NCBI GenBank assembly: GCA_029265815.1
Contig: JAJUGU010000004.1
Coordinates: forward strand, 1-64,000
From: Anaerolineaceae bacterium
GTDB taxonomy: Bacteria; Chloroflexota; Anaerolineae; Anaerolineales; Anaerolineaceae
Direction of reading: 5' to 3'
DNA: 64,000 bases
The notes under the pieces are model-generated. The model was not told the origin of the DNA, ran no database searches, and saw only the letters and a list, made by a program, of their open reading frames with translations. How positions within the stretch are numbered: the first letter of the stretch is position 1; each line of letters opens with the position of its first letter. The position numbers and the translations under genes are program-made. Shown piece by piece: positions 1 to 9,968 of this stretch.

Positions 1-179
1 CCCACTTCTAGACAAAATTATATCATTTATTAAACAAAAATCCCGCGCTCTAACCACAGTCCCCTACGGGGATCTTCGAAGCTACGGGCCCCACTTCTAG
101 ACAAAATTATATCATTTATTAAACAAAAATCCCGCGCTTCGCAGAAGCTACGAGCTCCACTTCTAGATAAAAGGATATT
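1..179. repeat. Long direct repeat, two full copies and one partial copy
   Basis: Bases 1-49 and 90-138 are identical over 49 bases, with starts 89 bp apart; a diverged partial copy starting CCACTTCTAGATAAAA begins at 157. A reverse-strand reading frame through the region encodes the same short peptide (SRSGARSF) twice, which shows it is repeat-derived and not a gene. The repeat then runs into a CTTTGCGTCC-type short-word repeat at about 187-211. The first copy starts at the window edge, so the array may extend further left. No protein gene is supported in 1-294. Confidence 0.8.
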
Positions 180-241
180 ATTTTTCTTTGCGTCCTTTGC
201 GTCTTTGCGAGATACGTTCCTGCCCAACTTCCTTCTCCCCC

Positions 242-270
242 TTGACCAACCTCCTGCGCAGGTTTATAAT
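242..270 (+). promoter_or_regulatory. Sigma70-type promoter of the glycan locus
   Basis: TTGACC at 242-247 and TATAAT at 265-270 are separated by 17 bp. Transcription would start near 277, leaving a leader of under 20 nt before the ATG at 295. This rules out the earlier in-frame ATG at 205 as the start of the regulator gene. It is the only strong promoter I see ahead of the long same-strand gene run. Confidence 0.7.
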
Positions 271-294
271 TCACCAATTGAATATTGGAGCTTA

Positions 295-771
295 ATGAAC
301 CTGTCTAATAACATCGAACGCGACCTGATCATTTTGGAACATATCGAACAGGACCCGGATACCTCTCAGGCAGCCCTCGCCTCACAGCTTGAGGTGGCAG
401 TTGGCACCGTGAACTGGCACTTGAAACGCCTAATTGAGAAGGGTTATGTCAAAGTCAGCCGGCTTGAAAGAAAAAAATTGAAATACATCATCACCCCAGA
501 AGGAATTGCCCTGCGCACCCGGTTGACGATGGATTACATCCAGAACTCTTTCAACCTATACCGCCTGGTGCGCGAGCGCGCCACCCGCGCCATCAACGAA
601 GCCAAAGCAGCGGGGTATCACGCTGTTCAGATCGAGGGCAGCGGCGATGTAGCCGAAATCTGCCGTCTCACCTGTCTAGAGCAACAAATAACTGTTGTTA
701 ATGATGGAAAAGCCCCCGTGCTTCACCTGGCGGGATTGAAAGTCATCTTAGAAATGCAGGAGAAATCCTAA
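295..771 (+). CDS. Winged-helix transcriptional regulator of the glycan locus
   Basis: A 158-residue protein. Residues about 9-75 form a winged helix-turn-helix of MarR/ArsR style: a helix-turn-helix around ASQLEVAVGTVNWHLKRL followed by a wing containing KLKYIITPEG. The C-terminal half has a GSGDVAEI segment resembling the glycine-rich nucleotide- or ligand-binding turn of small Rossmann domains, so a sensor role is possible. The ATG at 295 is chosen because GGAG lies 4 nt upstream and the promoter at 242-270 would exclude ATG 205. It ends one base before the next gene. As the first gene of the locus it probably regulates it. DNA binding is a family-level call; the ligand is unknown. Confidence 0.75.
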   Translation: MNLSNNIERDLIILEHIEQDPDTSQAALASQLEVAVGTVNWHLKRLIEKGYVKVSRLERKKLKYIITPEGIALRTRLTMDYIQNSFNLYRLVRERATRAINEAKAAGYHAVQIEGSGDVAEICRLTCLEQQITVVNDGKAPVLHLAGLKVILEMQEKS

Positions 772-1728
<957 letters not shown>

Positions 1729-1730
1729 GT

Positions 1731-2585
1731 ATGGCCACAACCACTCTGGACCTAAAGAAAAAACCTGCCATGGTCGTGATCAAACCCAGCAAGGGATGGG
1801 TTGGTCTTAACCTGAAAGACCTGTGGATCTACCGCGAACTGGTCTATTTCTTGACCTGGCGCGACATAAAAGTGCGTTACAAACAATCCGTGCTGGGAAT
1901 TCTCTGGGCGATCCTCAAGCCATTCATGTCGATGGTAGTGTTCACCATCTTCTTTGGCAACTTCGCCAAGATCCCCTCCGATGGCTTCCCTTACCCGATC
2001 TTTGCCTATACCGCCACCCTTCCAATGGAAATGTTCACCAATGCCATGACGGTTGCCAGCCGTTCGATGGTCGCCAGCGGAAGCATGATCTCCAAGATTT
2101 ACTTCCCGCGCATGATCGTACCACTCGCTTCGGTCATGTCGAGTGTGGTTGATTTCTTTATCGGTTTCGTCATTCTCATTGGCATGATGCTTTTCTACCA
2201 CATCACCCCCACCATCGCCACCCTCTGGCTGCCGCTTTTGATCTTGCTCGCTCTGGTCACAGCGCTGGGGATCGGCTTCTGGGCATCGGCCCTGATGGTT
2301 CGCTACCGCGACGTGGGGTACATCATGCCCTTCTTAAGCAGCCTGTGGACGTACATCACGCCGGTGGTCTACCCCGCCAGCATGATCCCTGAAAAATGGC
2401 GTGTGCTTTATGCTCTCAACCCAATGACGGGTGTCGTTGAGGGATTTCGTTACGCACTACTTGGCTCCACATCATCGCTGTCATTACCCATGATCCTGGC
2501 TTCCTCCGGGATCGCCATTCTCATTCTCATTTCCGGATTGTTTTACTTCCGCCGCATGGAAAAACAGTTCGCAGATATGATCTAA
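1731..2585 (+). CDS. ABC-2 type polysaccharide exporter permease (Wzm-like)
   Basis: A 284-residue membrane protein with about six hydrophobic segments and an N-terminal cytoplasmic region containing DLWIYRELVYFLTWRDIKVRY, the hallmark of Wzm/TagG/KpsM-type permeases. It would form the channel that moves a lipid-linked glycan across the cytoplasmic membrane, powered by the ATPase encoded immediately downstream. It starts 2 bp after the preceding stop and lies 9 bp before the ATPase gene, so the pair is almost certainly co-translated. Confidence 0.88.
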   Translation: MATTTLDLKKKPAMVVIKPSKGWVGLNLKDLWIYRELVYFLTWRDIKVRYKQSVLGILWAILKPFMSMVVFTIFFGNFAKIPSDGFPYPIFAYTATLPMEMFTNAMTVASRSMVASGSMISKIYFPRMIVPLASVMSSVVDFFIGFVILIGMMLFYHITPTIATLWLPLLILLALVTALGIGFWASALMVRYRDVGYIMPFLSSLWTYITPVVYPASMIPEKWRVLYALNPMTGVVEGFRYALLGSTSSLSLPMILASSGIAILILISGLFYFRRMEKQFADMI

Positions 2586-2594
2586 AGGATCCGC

Positions 2595-3857
2595 ATGAGC
2601 AACCTGGCTGTTCGAGTTGAAGACATCGGCAAGCAATATAATATTTTTACTGAAAGCACAAAGTACACCACTCTGCGCGATAAAATCGTCGAAACGATCA
2701 AGAAACCTGTGTCCACACTCTTTAATCCTGCTGGAAGTGAAAAGTTTTGGGCACTCAGGCACGTTTCCTTTACTCTCGAACACGGCCAGGTATTAGGCAT
2801 CATCGGTAAAAATGGGGCGGGTAAAAGCACGCTGCTGAAGATCCTGTCAAGGGTCGTCGAACCCACCGAGGGCATCGCCGAAATTCACGGCAGGGTTGGC
2901 TCTCTGCTCGAAGTTGGTACCGGTTTCCACCCTGAATTGACCGGTCGAGAGAACATCTTCCTCAACGGCGCCATCCTGGGCATGAAAAGAGCCGAGATCA
3001 CACGAAAGTTTGATGAAATCGTGGCATTTTCAGAAATCGAGAAATTCATTGACACACCTGTCAAGCGCTATTCCAGCGGTATGTACATGCGCCTGGCTTT
3101 TGCCGTTTCAGCCCATCTCGAACCAGAAATCCTGGTGGTCGATGAAGTGCTCGCCGTGGGAGACGCCGAATTTCAGCGTAAATGCCTTGGAAAGATGAGC
3201 GACGTGGCCTCCGAAGGACGCACGGTCATGTTTGTCAGCCATAACATGTCTGCCATCCAGCGCCTCACCCAGGAATGTATCATCCTCGATCACGGAAAGA
3301 TGATCATGCGCGCGCCAACCGCGCAGGCTGTCGATTACTACCTGACCAATGATTTCGCTGGAGATGGCGAACGCAAATATTCTGATGATGAAATTCCAAC
3401 GTCTGCCCATCCATTTAAACCAATCGCCATTCGCACCATCGACAAAGCAGGGCATATCACCGACAACCTTGTGTCAACTGATCCGATCACGATCGAGATC
3501 GAATACACCCTGGCACAGGATATTACCGGACTGCGGGTGGGGGTTTACCTGATGACCTCACGCGGCGAATATGTGTTTACCTCTTTCGATACCGACGAAC
3601 CTGAAAGGTTTCAAAAATACAGTGTCCGTAAAGCCGGGCATTACATCAGCCGTTGTATCATTCCAGCAGATATGCTTAATTCAGGTAGATTCGTTATTGG
3701 CATGAACGCCAGTTCATATATGGTTAAACGTTATTTCGCAGATGAGCGAGCAATTAATTTCAATGTCAACGCAACCGGCGCACCAGGAATGCAATGGGTG
3801 GAGTTGCGCCATGGACCGGTCCGTCCGCGCCTGGATTGGACGATCGAAGAAAGGTGA
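2595..3857 (+). CDS. Polysaccharide ABC transporter ATP-binding protein with Wzt carbohydrate-binding domain
   Basis: A 420-residue protein. Residues about 1-250 are an ABC ATPase: Walker A GKNGAGKST (71-79), signature YSSGMYMRLAFAV, Walker B ILVVDEVLAVGD and the H-loop SHN. Residues about 270-420 form a beta-rich C-terminal extension of the Wzt_C type, which in O9a-like systems recognises the terminal modification of the finished glycan before export. The extension implies export of a pre-assembled, end-capped chain instead of Wzx/Wzy polymerisation; no wzx or wzy is seen in the window. It partners the Wzm-like permease just upstream. Confidence 0.9.
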   Translation: MSNLAVRVEDIGKQYNIFTESTKYTTLRDKIVETIKKPVSTLFNPAGSEKFWALRHVSFTLEHGQVLGIIGKNGAGKSTLLKILSRVVEPTEGIAEIHGRVGSLLEVGTGFHPELTGRENIFLNGAILGMKRAEITRKFDEIVAFSEIEKFIDTPVKRYSSGMYMRLAFAVSAHLEPEILVVDEVLAVGDAEFQRKCLGKMSDVASEGRTVMFVSHNMSAIQRLTQECIILDHGKMIMRAPTAQAVDYYLTNDFAGDGERKYSDDEIPTSAHPFKPIAIRTIDKAGHITDNLVSTDPITIEIEYTLAQDITGLRVGVYLMTSRGEYVFTSFDTDEPERFQKYSVRKAGHYISRCIIPADMLNSGRFVIGMNASSYMVKRYFADERAINFNVNATGAPGMQWVELRHGPVRPRLDWTIEER

Positions 3858-3858
3858 T

Positions 3859-5451
3859 ATGAAAACGGGTAAAAAAGAAGCTGTCAAGCGATTACTCGGT
3901 GACATTCCATTAACAGCCGAGATATACTGGCTTGTTCGCCGGTCAGAGAACCCGGCAAATGTGCGTTATAGTCTAAAAGGACTTAAAGGAATCCTTCCAG
4001 AAGCGATTGCTGCTGTAAAATCTGCCAGAAAGAATGCGCCCCCCGGGAAGAAAATTTTCTTGTTTGCATCGATGCATTATTGGCTGGAAGATATTACGAT
4101 GATGGCTTTAGCTCTCTCTGGTCAGGGGCACAATGTCAATCTCGGATACTTCCCTTACGCCAAATGGAACATTAATCAGACAAAATTTGATATCCGCAGG
4201 CAGGCAATTTATACGCGCGATGCGCTGCGGCCGGTTGGCAATCTGGCGAATTTTATCGACTTTTCTGGATGGAATGCTTCTTATCTGGTTGTTCCAGATG
4301 AAATTCAACGGGCAGTCGAAAATGTAACTGATTATGACTACATGTATGCATTTCAGACTGAAGAAGTAGATAGGGCGAATGATTTTTATAAATTTCGTTA
4401 TGAACGGAATTACCGCGCAGCGCAGGTGTTGTTCGATTACCTGAGAACAAATCGTCCTGACTCTGCAATCGTTCCAAATGGAACGATCATGGAAATGGGG
4501 GTCGCATATCGGGTTTTACGATATCTTCAAATTCCAACCACCACCTACGAATTTAGCGATCAAAAAAAGGTGATGTGGGTCGCGCAGAACGATGAAGTCA
4601 TGCTGCAGAATACCGATATTTTATGGAAACAAAATGAAGATTTCACATTAAACGATTCACAGCTCAAAGAAATTCAAACATTAATGTCTTCGCGTCGTAA
4701 CGGAACATTATTCGGCAACTTTTCAAGGCAGTGGCAGAAAATTCCCTCTGAAGGGGCACAGAAAGTAAAAACCAAACTTGGGCTTGATGAGCGTCCGGTA
4801 GTGCTGATGGCAACCAATGTTTTAGGCGACTCGCTCACGCTTGGGCGGCAGGTCTTTTCAAAATCCATGACCGACTGGTTGATTCGAACAATCCAGTATT
4901 TCGTTGAAGTGCCGAAAGTGCAACTGGTCATCCGCATCCATCCTGGTGAGGCGCTTGTCAAACACGGCTCGATCTATGACAAAATACGCGAAACGCTTCC
5001 GGTCTTGCCCGATCACATTCACCTTGTAGCCCCCACTGAGGATATTAACACTTATGATCTAATGGAGTTGACAAGGATAGGACTGGTTTATACCACCACC
5101 GTTGGCTTGGAAATGGCTTTACATGGAATCCCAGTTCTGGTGGCTGGAAAAACGCATTATCGCAACCGAGGGTTTACTCATGATCCCAATACCTGGGTCG
5201 ATTATTTTAAGACACTCAATAAACTGATATCAAACCCTCAGGATTCCATGCTTAGTGAGGAACAGATAAAGTTAGCATGGAAATATGCCTATCTATTTTT
5301 CTATAAATATCCAGTACCGTTCCCATGGCACATGGTGTTTAGAGAAAAAGACTTCAAGGAAGCCTCTATGGCAGAAGTTCTCTCAAAATCAGGGTTAAAG
5401 GCATATAAGAGCACTTTTGACCTCTTAACCTTTCAAACCCGGCTCAGGTAA
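3859..5451 (+). CDS. Capsule-type glycosyltransferase (KpsS/LpsZ-like GT-B fold)
   Basis: A 530-residue protein. The second half carries the pattern of the capsule polysaccharide biosynthesis family (PF05159-like): VLMATNVLG, VIRIHPGE, then VYTTTVGLEMALHGIPVLVAG, the donor-binding loop of this GT-B group. I chose ATG 3859, one base after the Wzt stop and preceded by AAAGG; a longer frame from 3742 would lie inside wzt. A second protein of the same type is encoded at 20781-22391. KpsS-like enzymes add Kdo to lipid acceptors, so a role in starting or extending an acidic glycan is plausible, but the substrate is not shown. Confidence 0.7.
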   Translation: MKTGKKEAVKRLLGDIPLTAEIYWLVRRSENPANVRYSLKGLKGILPEAIAAVKSARKNAPPGKKIFLFASMHYWLEDITMMALALSGQGHNVNLGYFPYAKWNINQTKFDIRRQAIYTRDALRPVGNLANFIDFSGWNASYLVVPDEIQRAVENVTDYDYMYAFQTEEVDRANDFYKFRYERNYRAAQVLFDYLRTNRPDSAIVPNGTIMEMGVAYRVLRYLQIPTTTYEFSDQKKVMWVAQNDEVMLQNTDILWKQNEDFTLNDSQLKEIQTLMSSRRNGTLFGNFSRQWQKIPSEGAQKVKTKLGLDERPVVLMATNVLGDSLTLGRQVFSKSMTDWLIRTIQYFVEVPKVQLVIRIHPGEALVKHGSIYDKIRETLPVLPDHIHLVAPTEDINTYDLMELTRIGLVYTTTVGLEMALHGIPVLVAGKTHYRNRGFTHDPNTWVDYFKTLNKLISNPQDSMLSEEQIKLAWKYAYLFFYKYPVPFPWHMVFREKDFKEASMAEVLSKSGLKAYKSTFDLLTFQTRLR

Positions 5452-5453
5452 GT

Positions 5454-6968
5454 ATGGAACGCGACCCGTATTCCAGGTTACGATTTCGCCGGCAATACAT
5501 CTATGGCCCAAAGGTGGATCAATTCCCCACATGGCCGCATCACCCCATGCCCAATGGCTACGAGGTGGCTGTGCATCCTGACCTGCAATTCACAAGAGCA
5601 GACCATGAGGGTAATTCGCTTATTCTTCTAGGGTATGTTTTCGATATTGATCACCCAGAGATGGATAATCAGCAGGTTATAGACAACTTACTGATCAACT
5701 CCAGAAGTAAATCTCAATTAATCGAAAAACTGGACCGACTCAGCGGGCGTTTTGTGCTTTTCGTTTTCTTGAACGAAGATCAATTTGTTCTCATGGATGC
5801 CGCTGGTATGCGGCAGGCCTTTCACTACCAGAGACCCGATAAAAGTATCTGGCTGTGCTCTCAACCCGGAATTTTGCAGCAAATATTCGATTTGCATTAT
5901 TCAAAAGACGCCGAATCTTTTCTCACATCACCTACCATCCTAGCTTCACATGAACCATGGTGGCCTGGAACAAGCACTCCATTCGCAGAAGTCAGACACC
6001 TGTTGCCAAACCATCTGTTAGACCTGAGAACAGGTGAGGTAAAACGTTATTGGCCGCGTGAGCCGATCACCAGATATAAAATGCACGCCGGGGCTGAAAA
6101 GGCAACCTCGATTTTACGCAAGATCATGATTGCAGCAAACATGCGATTTGATCTCGCAATGGCGTTAACCGGCGGGTATGACAGCCGTATCGTGTTTGCT
6201 GCCTGCAAAGAAATCGTCAAAGACCTGCATGTCTTTTCAATGATTTATCATAAATTATCAGACACATCCCCTGAAATTACGATCGCAAAAGAATTGGCGA
6301 AAATAGCTGGAGTTCCTCATGAGGTCATTAGATGCGATCAACCAATGAGTGAAGATTTTAAAGTCCTTTACGAACACAACCTGGAAAAAAGCTATCAAAG
6401 CTACGGCCACATTGTATATGGTCGTTTTTTGAATTTGGATGAAAAAAAGGTTGTTATAAAGTCAGTTGTAAATGAAATCGCACGTTGTTTTTATTATCGC
6501 ACTGGTGTGTATCCATATAAAATAACCACTGATCTCTTATGTCGTATCTCGAAACTTGGTACACACCCATTTACTTATCGATATTTCTCTGAATGGCTGG
6601 AAGATGCCAAACCTGTTGAAAAACTGGGGTATAAAATCCTTGACTTCTTTTATTGGGAAAACCGAAATGCAAACTGGCAGGCCATGAGTCAGCTTGAGTT
6701 TGACCTGGCTAACGATGAATTCACTCCCTTCGATCACCGTGAGATGTTATCGATTATGCTTGGTGTCGACCACAAACGGCGCTGTATGCCAAAGAATGAA
6801 TTTCAACGCGAAATGGTACGTTGCTCATGGCGCGAATTGGACGACTTTCCGTATAACCCAAACGCAAAAGTGATAAAAAAGCCATTCTATGAGGGTCCCT
6901 GGATGATGTTTGCGCGGTGGGTGAAATACAACTTAATCAAGAGGAAAAACAATGAATTGGACAGATAA
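5454..6968 (+). CDS. Asparagine synthase-like amidotransferase without the N-terminal nucleophile Cys
   Basis: A 504-residue protein. The N-terminal ~200 residues resemble the Ntn glutaminase domain of AsnB and beta-lactam synthetase (LSGRFVLFVF, then an RQAFHYQ strand) but begin MERDPYS, so the Cys2 nucleophile is absent. The ATP-pyrophosphatase PP-loop ALTGGYDSR begins near residue 235. The protein should adenylate a carboxylate, using ammonia or an intramolecular amine. In O-antigen loci such proteins (WbpS type) amidate uronic acids, which fits here. It starts 2 bp after the previous stop, and its 3' end overlaps the next gene by 17 bp. The substrate is unknown. Confidence 0.75.
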   Translation: MERDPYSRLRFRRQYIYGPKVDQFPTWPHHPMPNGYEVAVHPDLQFTRADHEGNSLILLGYVFDIDHPEMDNQQVIDNLLINSRSKSQLIEKLDRLSGRFVLFVFLNEDQFVLMDAAGMRQAFHYQRPDKSIWLCSQPGILQQIFDLHYSKDAESFLTSPTILASHEPWWPGTSTPFAEVRHLLPNHLLDLRTGEVKRYWPREPITRYKMHAGAEKATSILRKIMIAANMRFDLAMALTGGYDSRIVFAACKEIVKDLHVFSMIYHKLSDTSPEITIAKELAKIAGVPHEVIRCDQPMSEDFKVLYEHNLEKSYQSYGHIVYGRFLNLDEKKVVIKSVVNEIARCFYYRTGVYPYKITTDLLCRISKLGTHPFTYRYFSEWLEDAKPVEKLGYKILDFFYWENRNANWQAMSQLEFDLANDEFTPFDHREMLSIMLGVDHKRRCMPKNEFQREMVRCSWRELDDFPYNPNAKVIKKPFYEGPWMMFARWVKYNLIKRKNNELDR

Positions 6969-7959
6969 TGTAATTCTGGTAACCGGTGGCACCGGTTCAT
7001 TTGGAAAGAAATTTATTGAAGTAATGCTCAAGGAGTACCACCCGCGCAAGATCATTGTCTTCAGTCGCGATGAACTGAAACAGCACGAAATGCAGGTGGC
7101 TGGTTTCAAAGATCCATCGCTGCGATACTTCATCGGTGATATCCGTGATCAGCAGCGCTGCCGGCGCGCCTTTGAGGGCGTTGATATCGTCGTTCACGCT
7201 GCAGCCCTGAAACAGGTGCCCGCGTGTGAGTATAACCCAATGGAAGCGATCAAGACCAACATCCTCGGCAGCGGGAATGTGATTGATGCCGCAATCGATG
7301 CCGGTGTAAAGAAAGTTATTGCCCTCAGCACCGACAAGGCAGTAAATCCGGTCAACCTTTACGGAGCCACCAAACTGGCAGCTGAAAAGCTATTCATTCA
7401 ATCCAATGCGTATGCCGGAGCCAAAAACACCCGTTTTTCTTGTGTGCGTTACGGGAATGTTGTGGGCAGCCGCGGATCAGTAGTGCCGGTTTTCCTCAAG
7501 CAGCGCGAGTCTGGCAAGGTCACTGTAACCGATGAACGCATGACCCGTTTCTGGATCAGCCTGGAGGGCGGTGTGCGCTTCGTCATCCGCGCAGTTGAAA
7601 ATATGCATGGCGGTGAAGTGTTCGTTCCCAAAATCCCCAGCATGACCGTTACCGACCTTGCGAAAGCCATCGCGCCTGAAGCCAGCATCGAATACATCGG
7701 TATCAGGCCAGGTGAAAAACTGCATGAGGTGCTTATTTCTGAAGATGAAGCGCGCCAGACAGTGGAATTAGATGACATGTATGTCGTTCAACCCGCAGAA
7801 TCACTCTGGTTTGGACGCGACTGGGAAGCCAAAGGTAAATTACTGGAGGACGGATTTAGGTATGCCTCCAACACGAATACTCAGTGGCTTAATGTGCAGG
7901 AGATCAGCAAAATTATCGCTCCCATTGAAGCTGATTATCTTTCTGGAAAACTCGGATGA
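6952..7959 (+). CDS. UDP-N-acetylglucosamine 4,6-dehydratase (inverting), PseB-like
   Basis: A 335-residue short-chain dehydrogenase-type protein. TGGTGSFGKKF, the FSRDELKQHEMQ segment, GDIRD and the S-T-D-K-A catalytic stretch (ALSTDKAVNPVNLYGATK) are characteristic of PseB/FlaA1-type dehydratases. These convert UDP-GlcNAc to UDP-2-acetamido-2,6-dideoxy-4-ketohexose, inverting C5, the first step toward pseudaminic acid or L-FucNAc-type sugars. It overlaps the upstream gene by 17 bp and the following RmlD-like gene by 4 bp. No PseC aminotransferase follows, contrary to the usual order; see findings. Confidence 0.88.
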   Translation: MNWTDNVILVTGGTGSFGKKFIEVMLKEYHPRKIIVFSRDELKQHEMQVAGFKDPSLRYFIGDIRDQQRCRRAFEGVDIVVHAAALKQVPACEYNPMEAIKTNILGSGNVIDAAIDAGVKKVIALSTDKAVNPVNLYGATKLAAEKLFIQSNAYAGAKNTRFSCVRYGNVVGSRGSVVPVFLKQRESGKVTVTDERMTRFWISLEGGVRFVIRAVENMHGGEVFVPKIPSMTVTDLAKAIAPEASIEYIGIRPGEKLHEVLISEDEARQTVELDDMYVVQPAESLWFGRDWEAKGKLLEDGFRYASNTNTQWLNVQEISKIIAPIEADYLSGKLG

Positions 7960-8873
7960 CACACTTTTTGGTAACCGGAGTAAGCGGATTACTAGGGCTG
8001 AATTTTGCCCTTGCGGTGGATGGCAAGAAACACCAGGTCACCGGTGTGGCCAACACACTGCCCATGGCCTGGGCAAGTTTCAAGAATGTACAGGCAGAGT
8101 TAACCCAAGCAGGAGTGATTGAGCGTTTGATCGAGGAACATAAACCTGACGTGATCCTTCACTGCGCGGCCATTGCCAACGTCGATTTATGTGAATCAGA
8201 GCCAGAGCGGGCAAAATTTGTGAACGCCGATCTGCCAGGCACCATTGCAAAAGCGTGCCTCCGGCATTCTATTAAAATGATCCAAATCTCCACCGATGCC
8301 GTTTTCGACGGTGTTAAAGGCGATTATCAAGAGGATGACCCGACTAACCCTTTGAGCGTTTACGCCCAGACCAAACGCGATGGCGAAAATGCCGTTTTGT
8401 CTGCCAACCCCGACGCGCTGGTGGCCAGAGTTAATTTCTATGGCTGGAGCGCCACCGGTAACCGAAGCCTGGCTGAAGTTTTCTTTAACAACCTCCAGGC
8501 CGGAAATCAAATGAACGGTTTCACCGACGTGACTTTTTGCCCGATGAACATTTTGGATCTATCAGATCTTCTTGTCGAAGCCACAGACTTGCAGTTGAAA
8601 GGTATCTTTCACATGGTTGGGGCAGAACCAATGAGCAAATATCAATTTGGGGTGCGCATTGCAGAAAAATTTGGCTTTGACACCGCACTCATCAAACCGG
8701 TTTCAGTCAGGGATGGTAACCTGAAAGCAGCCCGATCTCCAAATTTAAGCCTTTCTACCGCAAAACTTCAAAAGGCGCTGGGGCACGATCTTCCCGCGTT
8801 TGACGCCGGTCTGCAGAAATTTTATGACCAGTTCCGCCGGGGATACCCGCAATACATCAAGACCCTTATTTGA
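7956..8873 (+). CDS. RmlD-like nucleotide-sugar 4-keto reductase
   Basis: A 305-residue extended SDR. TGVSGLLG at the N-terminus, HCAAIANVDLCE, STDAVFDG and YAQTKRDGE match the RmlD/WcaG-like sugar-nucleotide reductases (RmlD itself makes dTDP-L-rhamnose). No RmlA, RmlB or RmlC is in the window, so its partner is probably the PseB-like dehydratase whose gene it overlaps by 4 bp: it would reduce the 4-keto-6-deoxy-HexNAc product to a 4-hydroxy sugar. That coupling is inference from gene order. Confidence 0.75.
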   Translation: MTHFLVTGVSGLLGLNFALAVDGKKHQVTGVANTLPMAWASFKNVQAELTQAGVIERLIEEHKPDVILHCAAIANVDLCESEPERAKFVNADLPGTIAKACLRHSIKMIQISTDAVFDGVKGDYQEDDPTNPLSVYAQTKRDGENAVLSANPDALVARVNFYGWSATGNRSLAEVFFNNLQAGNQMNGFTDVTFCPMNILDLSDLLVEATDLQLKGIFHMVGAEPMSKYQFGVRIAEKFGFDTALIKPVSVRDGNLKAARSPNLSLSTAKLQKALGHDLPAFDAGLQKFYDQFRRGYPQYIKTLI

Positions 8874-8899
8874 TTTTTTTCAGATCAAGGAGTAAAACA

Positions 8900-9967
8900 A
8901 TGGAAATCAAGATCGGAAAAAACCTTATCGGCCCGGATCACCCCACATATTTCATAGCCGACATTTCGGCTAACCACGATGGAAGCCTTGAACGCGCGCT
9001 CATGCTGATTAACCTGGCAAAAGAAGCCGGGGCAGATGCGGCCAAGTTTCAAAACTTCCGCGCGCCTAAGATCGTCTCTGATTATGGTTTCAAGGCCATG
9101 CAGGGGCAGGTCTCTCACCAGGCGACCTGGAAAAAATCTGTTTTCGAAGTCTATTCCGATGCCTCCATCCCCTTTGACTGGACACCAATTTTGAAAGAAG
9201 AATGTGACAGGGTCGGCATCGATTATTTTTCATCCCCTTACGATTTCGAAGCCGTCGATTACCTCGATCCCTTCGTTCCTGCCCACAAGATTGGTTCAGG
9301 TGATATTGACTGGGTAGAGATGCTGGAATACATCGCGCGCAAAGGCAAACCGGTCATCCTTTCTACTGGTGCAGCCACCATCGGAGATGTTGACCGCGCG
9401 GTGCGCAGCATACTCGCCATTAATCAACAGTTGGTATTAATGCAGTGCAATACCAACTACACGGCCAGCCCGGTTAATTTCGAACATATTCACCTGCGTG
9501 TACTAGACACTTACCGCACGATGTTCCCGGGGGTTGTGTTGGGCCTTTCAGATCACACGCACGGGCATGCCACCGTGCTGGGCTCAGTGGCACTTGGTGC
9601 AAGAGTGATCGAAAAACACTTCACCGACGACACTTCCCGCGTCGGTCCTGACCATCCGTTCTCGATGACCCCCGCCACCTGGCGTGAAATGGTGGATCGC
9701 ACACGCGAGCTTGAAAAGGCGCTCGGCTCTCCGGATAAAAAGATCAGCGGCAACGAGATGGATACCACGATCGTGCAACGGCGCTGCTTAAGAGCTGCCA
9801 GAGACATCAAAGCCGGTGAAGTATTCACCCGCGAAATGATTGATATTCTGCGCCCGGCTACGCCCGGGGCGATTAAGCCATACGAGATACAGGTTGTCAT
9901 CGGCACCCGAGCCCTTCACGACTTACCTGCTGGAAAAGAACTCCGCTGGACCGACCTGGGAGCGTAA
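8900..9967 (+). CDS. NeuB-family nonulosonic acid synthase with C-terminal SAF domain
   Basis: A 355-residue protein of the sialic acid synthase family, which condenses phosphoenolpyruvate with an N-acetylated hexose. Residues about 1-275 form the TIM barrel (ADISANHDGSLERA, GADAAKFQ, KIGSGD, ILSTGAA, LSDHTHG, EKHFT). Residues about 290-355 are the antifreeze-like SAF domain (RRCLRAARDIKAGEVFT). The sequence is nearer the pseudaminic acid synthase (PseI) style than Neu5Ac synthase. ATG 8900 is chosen, with AAGGAG about 8 nt upstream. It ends 1 bp before the TTG start of the next gene. A second, shorter NeuB homologue is at 19909. Confidence 0.85.
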   Translation: MEIKIGKNLIGPDHPTYFIADISANHDGSLERALMLINLAKEAGADAAKFQNFRAPKIVSDYGFKAMQGQVSHQATWKKSVFEVYSDASIPFDWTPILKEECDRVGIDYFSSPYDFEAVDYLDPFVPAHKIGSGDIDWVEMLEYIARKGKPVILSTGAATIGDVDRAVRSILAINQQLVLMQCNTNYTASPVNFEHIHLRVLDTYRTMFPGVVLGLSDHTHGHATVLGSVALGARVIEKHFTDDTSRVGPDHPFSMTPATWREMVDRTRELEKALGSPDKKISGNEMDTTIVQRRCLRAARDIKAGEVFTREMIDILRPATPGAIKPYEIQVVIGTRALHDLPAGKELRWTDLGA

Positions 9968-9968
9968 G

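Noticed and set aside
30-227. Minus-strand 65-codon open frame over the left-edge repeats
   Set aside because: It encodes the same peptide twice because it lies on a DNA repeat, has no ribosome site, and opposes the promoter at 242-270.
205-294. Earlier ATG for the first regulator gene
   Set aside because: The -35 and -10 boxes at 242-270 lie within this extension and the added residues are not family-like; ATG 295 has its own ribosome site.
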